DNA of 30,250 nt from Sperchopsis tessellata (lineage: Eukaryota; Arthropoda; Insecta; Coleoptera; Hydrophilidae): the NCBI GenBank assembly GCA_033557685.1, contig JAWQRN010000394.1, forward strand, positions 1 through 30,250, given 5' to 3'. Both the position numbers and the translations under genes were made by a program. Below, piece by piece: positions 23,001-30,185 of the stretch. The notes under the pieces are model-generated. The model searched no databases and was not told the origin of the DNA. It worked only from the letters and a program-made list of their open reading frames with translations. Position 1 is the first letter of the stretch, and each line of letters opens with the position of its first letter.

Positions 23001-24573
23001 CATAGGTCAAAATAGATTTTACGAAATGAGAGAGTGAAGATGGTGGTATGTTATAGATGACATGTAGCTCTTAAAAGTGCTAATTATAAATTGCCATGTA
23101 GCTTTGTAAAGTGTCAAATTGATCTGTTGTAGAATCCAATTTTTAACGGTGTCTTACGTTCAGGGCATTCGGCTTTTTTCCTCTACAATTTCTCTTATTT
23201 GTCGCCTTGTTTTATTCAATCTGTAATAGTGCTTTCAGTTGGAGGACCGAACGTTCTTGCTGCTGCGTGATTGCCATGAATTTTTTCATATTTTCCAACT
23301 TTCAGTTTCATAGACATTTTGCTGAAAGAAAATCCAATATGGGGCATAAAATTAAATCGTCTCTTCTACTCATGAGAATGATTTTAACTTTAACAAAATA
23401 AAAACTCCTGATAAAAAAACCTCTGTACACGTGTGAATGATTTTAATACTGTAAAAGCACAATGAAAATATTTAGAGTTGTTAATGTAATAAATCGTTTC
23501 CCAAGTGATATGATTTTAAGTCCTAATAGATGCAGATACCGCAGCACAATTTCTGCTTAGGTAATGGCACTTTATTAAAACTACTCAATATTATGTTATT
23601 TAAAGTTGAATAGATGCCTGCAATAATATTGCCGCACATCTTCTTTCGGTGTCGACACTTCTTCCAGGGTATAATGCGCACCCAAGTGAGGCAAAATTTT
23701 TGGTATAAAGGTGCAAGTTACACACCGGTAAATACGTTACTTAATATTTATTCTTCAGAAACTAAAACCTTGTTAAATTTGCCAAAATTTTTACATTTAC
23801 AGCAAATTATTCAGCATTTATTTTTTTATTTTCAATCTCCAGCACTTTTTTTATCCAGTTTCATCTCCAGTCCATTCTCTTTATTCCTGAAAACAACTTG
23901 TTTAACATGGATTAGAAATCTTTTAACATTTTCACCTAATATCACTGTACCATCAGCATTCCGTAGTATAATTGAATTGTGTTTATTTTCAGAATTCCCA
24001 TGTACAGTTTGCAGCAAGTCCTTCACAGCAAAATCTGTACTCAAAGTCCATATGAATGTTCATCGCAAAGAGCCTCCATGCAGTTGCGACGAATGTGGAC
24101 GAGCTTTTATTAGGCAAGATTGTCTAATGCGTCATATGCGATCGAAACACAGAGACGTCTTGGAAGACATACTTGCAGGAGCTGAAAAAAGGAGGCTTCA
24201 GCAGCAGCTCTTAAGTGTTGCTTCTGAAGCAGCTTCTGGAAAGAAATCCATAATCACTGACACCACCATTTGGAATGAACTGACTCTGACAGATTCCATA
24301 AAGGAACTACTTACGTTGTTGGTAGATGAGCAAACTTTGAAAGGTTTCGGATGGCCAGACTGTCCTGTAGACAAACTTTTGGATGCAGTTATCAAGAGAT
24401 GTGGACATAGACCGGTGTCAGATGAACAATTTGACTACTTAGGTAGGATGAGAGAAAACGCTAAGTTGTTGTTCACTGCGGTTATTGATGATGAGGCTGT
24501 GAAGTCATTGTTAAACAACCAGACTGTCGATGAGGTTATAATGCATGTTTTACGATTAGCTAAGAATGAATAA
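10822..24573 (+). CDS. su(Hw): Suppressor of Hairy-wing, insulator zinc-finger protein
   Basis: Eight coding exons (10822-11045, 11255-11567, 11656-11766, 12837-13124, 14547-14703, 19633-19742, 19844-20165, 23993-24573) join in frame with GT-AG introns to 2106 bases, 701 residues. Residues about 75-160 are strongly acidic. Thirteen fingers follow at 168, 222, 251, 279, 311, 343, 371, 399, 427, 455, 484, 512 and 540 (first Cys); the fourth is C2HC, ending HVSQVGC. Residues 601-701 match the Su(Hw) C-terminal domain (GFGWPDCP, RMRENAKLLFTAVI, SLLNN), which in the fly is needed for partner binding and enhancer blocking. Su(Hw) binds DNA in the nucleus with CP190 and Mod(mdg4) to form insulators, and represses neuronal genes in the ovary. 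Fly Su(Hw) has twelve fingers and longer acidic tails. Identity is from remembered family features, not a search. Confidence 0.92.
11095..11143 (+). repeat. Dispersed repeat, copy 2 (fragment, su(Hw) intron 2)
   Basis: TGTTTCCGG, three bases, GAAACC, then GCTCTGA and AAGTG match the segment at 30188-30225, which there leads directly into the conserved core. This copy stops before the core. Intron 2 is only 209 bases, so the repeat fills a quarter of it. Confidence 0.7.
11255..11567 (+). CDS. su(Hw): su(Hw) exon 3
   Basis: The acceptor ATTTTAG ends at 11254 and the donor GTGAGT starts at 11568. It encodes residues 75-179: the acidic region with runs such as DEEDLDEEEDEETLDEEN, then the first half of finger 1 (CVPCERTFKTNA). 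Confidence 0.92.
11656..11766 (+). CDS. su(Hw): su(Hw) exon 4
   Basis: Residues 180-216, phase 0 at both ends. It completes finger 1 (H184-x4-H189) and encodes the inter-finger segment with ICACCGEPPE, whose position equals the Cys-containing spacer between fingers 1 and 2 in fly Su(Hw). Donor GTAAGA at 11767. Confidence 0.9.
11767..12836 (+). other. su(Hw) intron 4
   Basis: About 1.07 kb, AT-rich. It holds a minus-strand LINE remnant in its second half (12540-12700); nothing was recognised in 11767-12500. Confidence 0.8.
12540..12700 (-). mobile_element. LINE reverse-transcriptase palm remnant
   Basis: The minus strand encodes SGTGVPQGTLEPMLYLL and, about 25 residues later, a degenerate NANDT in place of the catalytic YADDT box. 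Spacing and the VPQG motif fit a jockey/CR1-type LINE. The catalytic Asp pair is damaged. Confidence 0.7.
12837..13124 (+). CDS. su(Hw): su(Hw) exon 5
   Basis: Acceptor TTTTTTCCAG, donor GTAAGA. Residues 217-312: fingers 2 (C222...H243), 3 (C251...H271) and 4 (C279...C301, C2HC type), then the first Cys of finger 5. A C2HC fourth finger is also a feature of fly Su(Hw). Confidence 0.93.
13152..14263. mobile_element. Inverted-repeat element with TTGGTTAGTTT motifs (su(Hw) intron 5)
   Basis: The left edge (AAGTGAAACTTGGTTAGTTT at about 13152) and right edge (reverse complement AAGTGTAAACTTGGCTAGCT ending at 14263) form imperfect inverted repeats about 80 bases long, both containing TCTTGGTTA and TAGTAGAAA further in. 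TAGTTTATAAACTA-like palindromes recur at 13166, 13263, 13345, 14162 and 14236. No transposase is seen in the 1.1 kb, so it resembles a non-autonomous DNA element. The superfamily is unknown and no target duplication was settled. Confidence 0.6.
14372..14435. repeat. Tandem duplication, 32-base unit x 2
   Basis: Bases 14372-14403 and 14404-14435 are adjacent direct copies (ATAAATTATATTTTTGTATC...GGTTTCCC) with one mismatch. It lies in su(Hw) intron 5, about 110 bases before the exon 6 acceptor. Confidence 0.95.
14547..14703 (+). CDS. su(Hw): su(Hw) exon 6
   Basis: Acceptor CTATTTTCAG, donor GTAATT. Residues 313-364: the rest of finger 5 (VCGKVYNRKDNLRDHLRAH), a basic linker (GQPKKRK) and finger 6 (C343...H363). 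Confidence 0.93.
14704..15194 (+). other. su(Hw) intron 6, first part
   Basis: The start of a 4.9-kb intron. AT-rich with no recognisable feature; the sequence becomes transposon-derived from about 15195. Confidence 0.7.
15195..15415 (+). mobile_element. Mariner-like transposase remnant, N-terminal HTH part
   Basis: An interrupted frame contains EYPKRPIPNHSTILQILNKF, KQDGCFS and then NHRTR, matching the layout of the DUF4817-type helix-turn-helix found in insect mariner-like transposases (YPxRxxPxHxxxxxxxxRxxExGSF). A stop follows near 15410. Confidence 0.6.
15416..16329 (+). other. Sequence between two halves of the mariner-like remnant
   Basis: About 0.9 kb with no recognised coding sequence. 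An intact transposase would need coding sequence here, so most of it is probably a later insertion or decayed sequence. An imperfect inverted match (GGTGGGAAGCA near 15632 and its complement near 15843) is the only structure noted. Confidence 0.4.
16330..16760 (+). mobile_element. Mariner-like transposase remnant, C-terminal part
   Basis: Short broken frames give VNVWVGIFG, then TRFPNLAPNDFFMD (the PRSPDLxPxDFFLWG region of mariner-type DDE/D transposases), and near the end ITNGCARITVEKLENV. Frameshifts and stops separate them. Same strand and order as the 15195-15415 piece, so probably one element. Confidence 0.65.
16935..17500 (+). mobile_element. hAT-type (ZBED / GTF2I-repeat-like) transposase remnant
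   Basis: Broken frames show LFTDVEFIKECLERVSDVC, then TAQLAIFI, ITEELVSLVPLKDTAK, GAPAMI and VHQENLY, in the order seen in ZBED/GTF2IRD2-like hAT proteins (DxTxxAQLxIFIRG...EELxxLxxLKGTTxG...DGAPAMxG...HCxIHQExL). Many stops; inactive. In su(Hw) intron 6. Confidence 0.65.
17517..17680 (-). repeat. Dispersed repeat, copy 3
   Basis: Read on the plus strand: two GAGCTACATG / GCACTTTTAAG units, then CTTGATAATGTCC, GGACGAAACGTC, and a tail ACACGGTTATCTCCCAGAAA. The same order occurs reversed at 21868-21952, and the unit part at 23057-23112. It abuts a LINE fragment at about 17681. Confidence 0.8.
17681..18382 (+). mobile_element. LINE fragment (endonuclease end and RT start), jockey/CR1-like
   Basis: NIFIVGDYNVN carries the endonuclease GDxN motif; NEPSRVTEMSLSCINNFFTN and later VDHKGQ (the SDH-type motif) follow in one frame to 17980. 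After stops, a second frame from about 18130 gives KPNKDVYDIS, FPTALKKAKV, LKKGDADICGYYRRISILPE and SKVFE, the start of the reverse transcriptase. The palm is missing and the frames are broken. In su(Hw) intron 6. Confidence 0.8.
18800..19342 (+). CDS. Unidentified intronic ORF, acidic, with internal repeats
   Basis: A 180-residue ORF from ATG 18800 (same frame open from 18788) to TAA 19340-19342, on the same strand as su(Hw) and inside its intron 6. It is acidic and Ser/Asn-rich, without signal peptide or membrane segment. Residues 44-111 are two 34-residue repeats (starting DNLLEMYSCEEFSIHFD and DNLLEIDSSEDFSILFD), followed by a shortened third (DNSDEFSTLCDF). A C-terminal CTEHCYTDC cluster could bind metal. 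An AT-rich TATA-like stretch lies near 18702. It could be a lineage-specific gene, an exon (donor-like GTTACA near 19309), or the N-terminus of a lost element. No family recognised. Confidence 0.4.
   Translation: MEYIENMCQTNQIIVNNTENLYKVSEYDARTLNELLTSSNIKIDNLLEMYSCEEFSIHFDHDADAQSQSPTIPNTVTDNLLEIDSSEDFSILFDLDAGTHSQSVTTPNIVADNSDEFSTLCDFRESANKYPDQDLVVPSEVFTSKNMFLELPLIDPCTEHCYTDCSNSRVGYKVYILQNI
18929..19168 (+). repeat. 102-base tandem repeat, about 2.3 copies
   Basis: Copy 1 is 18929-19030, copy 2 is 19031-19132, and a shortened third copy runs from 19133 to about 19168. The unit length is a multiple of three, so the ORF stays open through all copies. Confidence 0.85.
19633..19742 (+). CDS. su(Hw): su(Hw) exon 7
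   Basis: Acceptor TTTTATTTTAG, donor GTGAGA. Residues 365-401: linker GERPYS, finger 7 (C371...H391), linker TGEKPYE and the first Cys of finger 8. Confidence 0.93.
19844..20165 (+). CDS. su(Hw): su(Hw) exon 8
   Basis: Acceptor ATTTCTTGCAG, donor GTAAGTT. Residues 402-508: rest of finger 8, finger 9 (CGKSFIQAWQLRAH, very like the fly), finger 10 (C455...H476) and finger 11 (C484...H504), ending in the linker TGEK. Confidence 0.94.
20166..20874 (+). other. su(Hw) intron 8, first part
   Basis: About 0.7 kb with higher GC than most intron sequence and scattered short open frames on both strands, suggesting old transposon sequence. No domain was recognised. Confidence 0.5.
20875..21480 (+). mobile_element. 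RTE-type LINE endonuclease remnant
   Basis: Broken frames give LTTYNARTR, EFENIKWDMV, then LTPTHEDTEVESFYEDI (the vYAPT..D....FYxxL segment), FLVDDFSVKV (GDFN position, damaged), EIDFIMNDKMNLVC and SDHHMV (the catalytic SDH motif). The order is that of the AP-endonuclease domain of RTE/BovB-like LINEs. Decayed, in su(Hw) intron 8. Confidence 0.7.
21868..22072. repeat. Dispersed repeat, copies 4 and 5, head to head
   Basis: Bases 21914-21952 and 22032-22070 are inverted copies of the core (34 of 39 matches). Between them a 48-base unit, TTAAAGCACTTTTAAGAGCTGCAG followed by TCTTGATAATGTCC, is repeated at 21961 and 22009. The left copy carries the ACACGGTTATATCC tail (minus-strand sense) at 21870-21900. 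The right copy ends where a gypsy remnant begins. Confidence 0.85.
22083..22565 (-). mobile_element. Ty3/gypsy retrotransposon RT-RNase H remnant
   Basis: Minus-strand frames give WTQCQKAF, PLKIVCDAS (start of the RNase H domain), RPVAFVSRGL, NIDREALAI and, in another frame, YIKGANNKAADCLSHLP, the end of that domain. At least one frameshift and an internal deletion separate them; no LTR, gag, protease or integrase is seen. It is a dead fragment in su(Hw) intron 8, cut off on its C-terminal side by the dispersed repeat at 22072. Confidence 0.85.
22796..22810. repeat. (GT)n microsatellite
   Basis: A short run of seven GT units plus one base in su(Hw) intron 8. Confidence 0.95.
22935..23020 (+). 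mobile_element. Possible LINE endonuclease start
   Basis: A short frame reads VDCVLLNVQSLSASKIA, like the first strand of jockey/CR1-type endonucleases (LLLNVQSLxxK). Nothing else of the domain follows, so this is weak. Confidence 0.35.
23057..23112 (+). repeat. Dispersed repeat, copy 6 (unit part only)
   Basis: CATGTAGCTCTTAAAAGTGC, then AATTATAAATTGC and CATGTAGCTTTGTAAAGTGTC match the reverse complement of 17531-17588 at roughly 85 percent. The conserved GACGTTTCG core is absent. Confidence 0.75.
23113..23992 (+). other. su(Hw) intron 8, last part
   Basis: About 0.9 kb up to the exon 9 acceptor. The reading frame of exon 9 happens to stay open upstream to 23614, but this part lacks fingers and is AT-rich, so it is read as intron. 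Confidence 0.6.
23993..24573 (+). CDS. su(Hw): su(Hw) exon 9 (last)
   Basis: The acceptor TTTATTTTCAG ends at 23992; TAA stop at 24571-24573. It completes codon 509 and encodes residues 510-701: finger 12 (C512...H532), finger 13 (C540...H561), a helical Gln/Ala-rich linker (EKRRLQQQLL) and the Su(Hw)-type C-terminal domain with GWPDCP, CGHRP, RMRENAKLLFT and KSLLNN. Confidence 0.94.
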
Positions 24574-25202
24574 TTTTTTTTATAAAATATCCTACTTTAG
24601 GTTTTACCACCTATGGACAGGTACAGGTTCATTCTCTAGCTTTTGGAATTTTTAAGTTGTCTATAAACTTTTTAAAAAGGTAGATGAACCTTATTGTATT
24701 ATTTCATAATGGAAGCTAACAGATTATGAACTATGTGTGTAATTCGATGCTTATACCTGTGGTTTAGTCTACTCTATAATGATTTCGATTCCAGGCAAGA
24801 GGGAGTGTATCCCAATATAAGAGGTCTTTCCTGTACAACAGCTTTTTTTTAACCTTTTTCAATTCGTTTCGCACTAAACAGAATGTGGTAAAATTCTCCA
24901 GGCAATGATAGATTTTATGATTAAAATGCAAGTATCAACATGGTGTTTGAAAGTTTAATAGCTAAAATTTAGATCGTGTTATTTTTTAAAAAAAGTTGTT
25001 TATATATATATTTATTATTAGTTATTATTCCAATTATTGAAATGAAATATTAAAAATATGTCGTTTTTTAAAAAAATCCTAAGACATATTCCATTGGCCA
25101 TCAAAAAAAGTGATAACAATGCTTATAACATAGTCAAAAACAAATCAGTATTGCAGTTGTATCACAAAAGATTATCTAAAAAATTTTAAAAGGTTAAATA
25201 AA
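24574..25202 (+). promoter_or_regulatory. Probable su(Hw) 3' UTR and poly(A) signals
   Basis: ATTAAA at 24920-24925 and AATAAA at 25197-25202 are the candidate signals; the second gives a 3' UTR of about 0.63 kb. The sequence is AT-rich and unique-looking. A transposon remnant begins right after. Confidence 0.45.
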
Positions 25203-25224
25203 TTATTCTAGGTTCGGAAAAGAG

Positions 25225-26350
25225 AGGCATATTATGTACGTATTGCACTAAAATATCTTTTTTAGATTTAGTTGGTCGGCCAGGATGTCTTTTCATCCCA
25301 ATTGTAATTATTTTTGCTTCAGGTGGTGATACGATATGTTATAACTGAATAGCCAATCCCAAACTCAGGCTCACAGACTTTTTCCAAGACCTTTCCAACT
25401 AACTCTTCTTGGCAAATGTTAGTGTACCCTTTGCGAACAATAATATAAACACCGGCACCTTAGAAATAATCGTTCTCTGTTGTTTGACTCAATAATACTA
25501 TTTTGTCCACCAATGTAGATCAATAACTGGCTGTAAGTGGACTTTTTATAATTTTGACAAGTATTTTCGTCCTTGATTATTATGCATTGTTATATTTTGA
25601 GTGTTCTTGTTAACTCTTTCATCCAGTTTTGATTTACTTGGAGCCATTCATATTGAAAATAATTCATAGTCTTTTTGCTCATGCCATTTTGATAGAAACA
25701 TGATGGAACCAGCATCAAATATTTCCTGATCTTTGCTAAATTGAAGAAAATCAATATCATCTAAGAATTTACATATATTTTCTTTAGTAAGGTAAAGTTG
25801 CTCAGCTTTTATTGTTTTTTCATGTGTGCCCAGTACATATTAATTGTAATGTTTGAACTGAATAAATTTTTGATAGCTATTTTACCAAAAACTTTCTCTG
25901 CACTAGAATTTAGTGCTTTAAATGCAAAAATAAAATCTTCAGTTTGCTCATTAGCACAAACTACCACTCAAAAATTATGGCATAATCGATTTTAGTCTGT
26001 TTTTCCAAATATGAGTATCGGAAAACCTTGCTATATTAGCTTATATGTAGCATCTGAATGGACATGGGTATTAATGCAAATCGAAAAGAAGGGGGATCTC
26101 CATAATCCATACGATGAAATATTGTAAAAGGTTCGTTGTCATCTTCTGGCATCTTACAGTGGTTGATAAAATACTTAAAGAACTGATCTAATTTTGAAGT
26201 TCGCAATGAAGCCAAATATAATATGGTACTTTTTGGAAATTGGCAACTCCTTTCTTAAATCACTTATCTTTGTTTTGGATGTTATACTGTCACAATTATG
26301 AAGTAATTCCGATCGGTATAAAATTTCCTCATCACTATTGGCAACATTTT
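25225..26350 (-). mobile_element. MULE (Mutator-like) transposase remnant
   Basis: Minus-strand frames in order: YRSELLHNCDSITS, PEDDNEPFTIFHRMD, SDATYKLI near 26050 (the DATYK catalytic segment), VVCANEQTEDFIFAFKAL, FLDDIDFLQF and MFLSKWHEQKD (the pre-SWIM helical part), and finally PPEAKIITIGMKRHPGRPTK, a basic AT-hook-like tail. The order fits insect MULE transposases. Frameshifts and stops break it; no terminal inverted repeats were found. Confidence 0.7.
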
Positions 26351-28546
26351 TATGAAATCAGCTCGAAATACCCTCTTTCACTAATTGTAGGGCTAACCCT
26401 TTACTACTAAATATTTTATGCATTTCTTATCTGTCTTCCTTTTATTTGGTTGATAATTTTCACATACAATTTTTTCGCTATCCTCTGAGGAATTGTATTG
26501 ATGGTTATTTCTCATAATTAATTTTTTTTTTAAATGATGAATAAAAAATAAAATATAACAAATCGAAGACCACAATGTCTTTCGAGGTTATGTAGCACTC
26601 GGCACCATGCATTTATTATACGTCCATGCACGGCACACGAATGTAAAGAGTTGCACTGGCATAAGAGTACTTCTATGTCATATAAAGCATTTCATATTAA
26701 TATATCATGCTTAATTTGATTTAATGGTGAGCTTGAGTTATTGAGCATTTATTTTTTTATTTTATATTGTAAATTTCTTTAAAATTCAAGTCTATTTCTA
26801 TTATTTTATTCTGCATTTTGAATTTTTTTATAAAGCATTTTGAATTTTTGTACCCTGCAAAATGCATTAAAATACCGAGTGTAAATTACGACCCTATTTT
26901 TAATACATAAACATGAGTAGAAATAAATTCATAAAAATGTCAGTGGAAAATATGTGCTTGATGATGTTTCAAGATGTTCCTTGTCCCTCGAGTCTTCCTT
27001 GAATGATTGAAGCTGTGATCTGTTCTTGCTTTTAATTGTGTTCATGGAAGTCAGCCTCACATAAATACAATATAAATAATGTTTTGATCACCTTCTTTGT
27101 GATGTTTGGGTTTTGCTGTCAAAGAAAGAACCAGAATGAGGCCATATCTGATGGGTGTCTCAGTTTCGTAAGATGAAATATATCCAAATAACAATTTTAT
27201 TTCCTCTATTTTTATCTTTTTCACTTTTTTCCCAACTCCTGTTACACAGCTGATCCTTCATGGCACACTTGTTGAAAAACGCTGCTGTGTATGGGATGGG
27301 TCTTTTTAAAAAAAGTATTTTTGTCTAATTTAACATCAACAATAATGCATGGACGACAACCCGAGTGACATACTTTTAAGTGGATACAGATTACAGTTCT
27401 ATAGGTAGATGTTTATAAAAAGTAGTAACGCATATGTTATTGAACCCATGCTAAAGTACGTTTCAAATTCACTAGTAGTTTATACTCTGTGATTCTTTGG
27501 TAAATATATCTTAAATCTTAAATGATTGCCTTGAGAGCATTTTAATTGTATCTTTAGTTTGCTCAATTGTTGTCTTTGTTAATGGATGCGATCTGAAAGT
27601 CTATTTTTGGAAATTTGTAAAAAATTTGTAAATTATCATATGAAACTATTTTCAATCTTTAAATGATTGGTATTTATTTAAAATTGTTCATTCTTGGTGC
27701 TAAAAGAATGGTTATGAAGGGCGTATTTTTACTCTTAATTTCTTTTGAATATACCAATTTTTTATTAGACTTTTAAAATTTTGTAAAAATTGTAAATTGT
27801 GAAAACCGAGTAATTTTAACTTTTTAGTGGTGTCTTTCGTTTTTTAAACATGCGTAAGGTTATTTATGGGAAATTGATAGATTGTTTAAAAAAAGTTCAT
27901 GTACAAGAGTGTCGTGAATTATTATTTCAGTTCTATAGAATGCAAATATTGAATTATATGGGTTTTATAAAGTGTTTATTTAAAAATGTCTTGTTTCCAT
28001 AAATGTTCTTATATATTTAAAAAAAATATTTTACATGTAACAAGAGACAACTTAAAACAATTCCCTATTTTATTCATTTATATTTTTATAACTTTATCCC
28101 AATTTTAGTTAATGTTCTAGATTAATCTATCATCATTAATTTTTAGTTAATATCATTTTTATTCAGTTTTCATATATTTTTAAATACATTATATTGTTAT
28201 GATTTTTTTAATATTTTGAAACTTTTACTTTTTTTGTAACTAATTTTTGTTTTTTGCTACTAGTTTTTTTTTTATTAAATGTTGCATTATTTTATCTAGA
28301 TATTGTAAATAAGATTTTTGCATTACCTCTGGTTTAGATTTATAATAATGTTTTTCAATAATAACAGATTTCTAATTAATTTATGTTAATTCGCTTGTAA
28401 TACTTTATTATATTTAGATTAAACAGATTAATATACATTTTGTATAAGGTATCTTTATATCGGGTACTCTAATGTAAATAAATATTTTCTATTAGCAAAT
28501 TTGTCTTTATATATTTTTTACCTTTTTTAAGATTAAAATTAACACA
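26351..28546. other. AT-rich non-coding stretch
   Basis: About 2.2 kb with no gene, RNA or clear repeat recognised. From 27500 to 28500 it is very AT-rich with long T runs. The first 250 bases may still belong to the MULE remnant. Confidence 0.6.
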
Positions 28547-28640
28547 TTAACCACCCGCAGCGGTCCTTAGGGACCGCTATTAACATTTCCCGTTGAGACA
28601 CGGTGATCCGTAGAGACCGCCCCATGATAGAATTAATATA
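28547..28640. mobile_element. Terminus of a piggyBac-like element
   Basis: TTAA at 28547-28550 (the piggyBac target) is followed by CCACCCGCAGCGGTCC and a hairpin, GCGGTCC / GGACCGC, at 28559-28577. A second similar motif follows (CGGTGATCCGTAGAGACCG). The GC-rich end in AT-rich DNA and the transposase remnant at 29715-30185 pointing away from it support the call. Confidence 0.5.
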
Positions 28641-28789
28641 TCCTACGGGCCAGTGGGCCGCATCCAATACAGTTTTACATACTGAACAGCCCAGTATGGC
28701 TTATGTGACTATTTCTGCATGAGTTTTTTGTTTTTATATCAATTAATAAAAAATGGTCAATTTCTTTATTATATACGTAAAAATTACAA

Positions 28790-29645
28790 TTGTTTATTAT
28801 TATAGCGAGTATTTTGCAGCTACTGCCTCTTGCATCCTAAATGCTATTTACTCTTATCGTTCCAATCATCTTCTCGTAAGCCTCTCTTTTTCATTTCAGT
28901 TTTTATGTTGTTTATCCATTTTGTTCCGAGGTCTCCCTCGTTTATTTCTTTTGCTGGAATCTAGTTTCATACTTTTATTGGTATTCTTTCTTCCATCATT
29001 TTATGCATATGTCCGTACCATCTTAGCTGCATTTCATTGCCATTTTATCTCTGATGTCTTCATTTCTAACATGATCGTACAAGGTTAGGCCTCTTCACCA
29101 ACACGTCATTTCAGCCGAGAGTAAACTTTGATTCATTTTTTTGTCAATAACCCATATGTCATAACTGGTTGTATTATTGTTTTAAATATGTTTATTTTTG
29201 TCTCTCTGGTTAGGATATTATTACACAAGATTGGATGTAGTGTTTTTATCATATTCTTTCCTCCGATTTTCTTCATTATGTCCTTGTCGTCTCTTCCATC
29301 TTCGCATATTGTGACTCCCAGATATTCATACTGACAAACGTTTTTTATTATTCAGTTGTCTAGCTCTATATCATGTCCTTTTCCTCCTATGACCATATAT
29401 TGCATCTACTCTCTATTTACCTCCAAGCCCCACGTATTGTACTCCTCTATCAGTTTATTTAGCATGTATATCATATCCTGCTGATCTTTTGCAATAACTA
29501 TTTGATCACCTGCAAAAAGGATCGTGTGTATCGGGCTCTCTCATTTTCTAATCCAATGTTTTAAGGTTGCACAAAGGTAAATTTTAAAAAAGATAGGGGA
29601 GAGGCAGCAATCCTGTTTTACTCCTTTCGAAGGTGAAAATGGTGA
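28790..29645 (-). mobile_element. RTE-type LINE reverse transcriptase, 3' part
   Basis: Minus-strand frames from right to left: KGVKQDCCLSPIFF (the GVRQGCxLSP box), ILFAGDQIVIA (the catalytic FADD box, damaged), CQYEYLGVTI, RNEDIRDKMAM, LRWYGHM and the tail MKKRGLREDDWNDKS. This is the palm-to-C-terminus order of RTE and related LINEs. Stops and frameshifts show it is inactive. It lies between the piggyBac-like terminus and the piggyBac transposase remnant. Confidence 0.8.
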
Positions 29646-29714
29646 AGAGAATTGTTTACACCGTGCAAATTAAGATATACTTCAAACAAAATAAAATTAC
29701 AAGTAAATTTTAAA

Positions 29715-30185
29715 TAAAATATTTATGGTAATCAGCAAAACTATCAATACAAAAATGCGGTTTATCATCACATTTTTCGCAGTAAGTTGTTTTTAGCACA
29801 CGATATTTTGAAATTAAACCTTTGACTTTTTTACCATATCAGCCTTTACAGTATTTTTGCACTTTATGAGCATCATCTCCTTTCTTCTCCAACGTATCCG
29901 TATTTATTCATTTGTGCTTTTTTCCACTTGACGATGCCTACTCTGCAGCCGTTTCTTAATTTTCAGGTAGCGGAAACAGTAAATTTTCTATAATACTCTC
30001 TCTAAAATTTGTTATTGACATGGTTCTTTGGTTAATGGCTTTATACAGAAAACAAGCATTACTGTGGATGTACCTAAAAGTATTTCAATAGCAATTTTTC
30101 TATACCATTTGACAGTTCTTCTCAATGTAGTATTATAGCTAGGTATTTTGTCAAATAGATCAATACAAACTGCTTTATTGTATGA
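29715..30185 (-). mobile_element. piggyBac-like transposase C-terminal remnant
   Basis: The minus strand encodes IDLFDKIPSYNTTLRRTVKW, then YRKIAIEILLGTS, matching the D-x-x-DQ...YxxxRKxxKWYRK block after the catalytic core, and NFRESIIENLL. It ends with TAKNVMINRIFVLIV, a frame-shifted reading of the Cys-rich tail (YCEKCDDKPHFC in the neighbouring frame). Stops break it, and the N-terminal two thirds lie outside the window or are lost. Confidence 0.7.

Noticed and set aside
23614..23992. Open frame of 319 codons that includes this part upstream of su(Hw) exon 9
   Set aside because: The part before 23993 is hydrophobic and AT-rich with no fingers, while a strong acceptor at 23992 joins exon 8 in frame and completes the linker before finger 12.
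28753..29334. Two plus-strand ORFs with hydrophobic, membrane-like translations
   Set aside because: They are antisense to a LINE reverse transcriptase whose motifs are clear on the minus strand.
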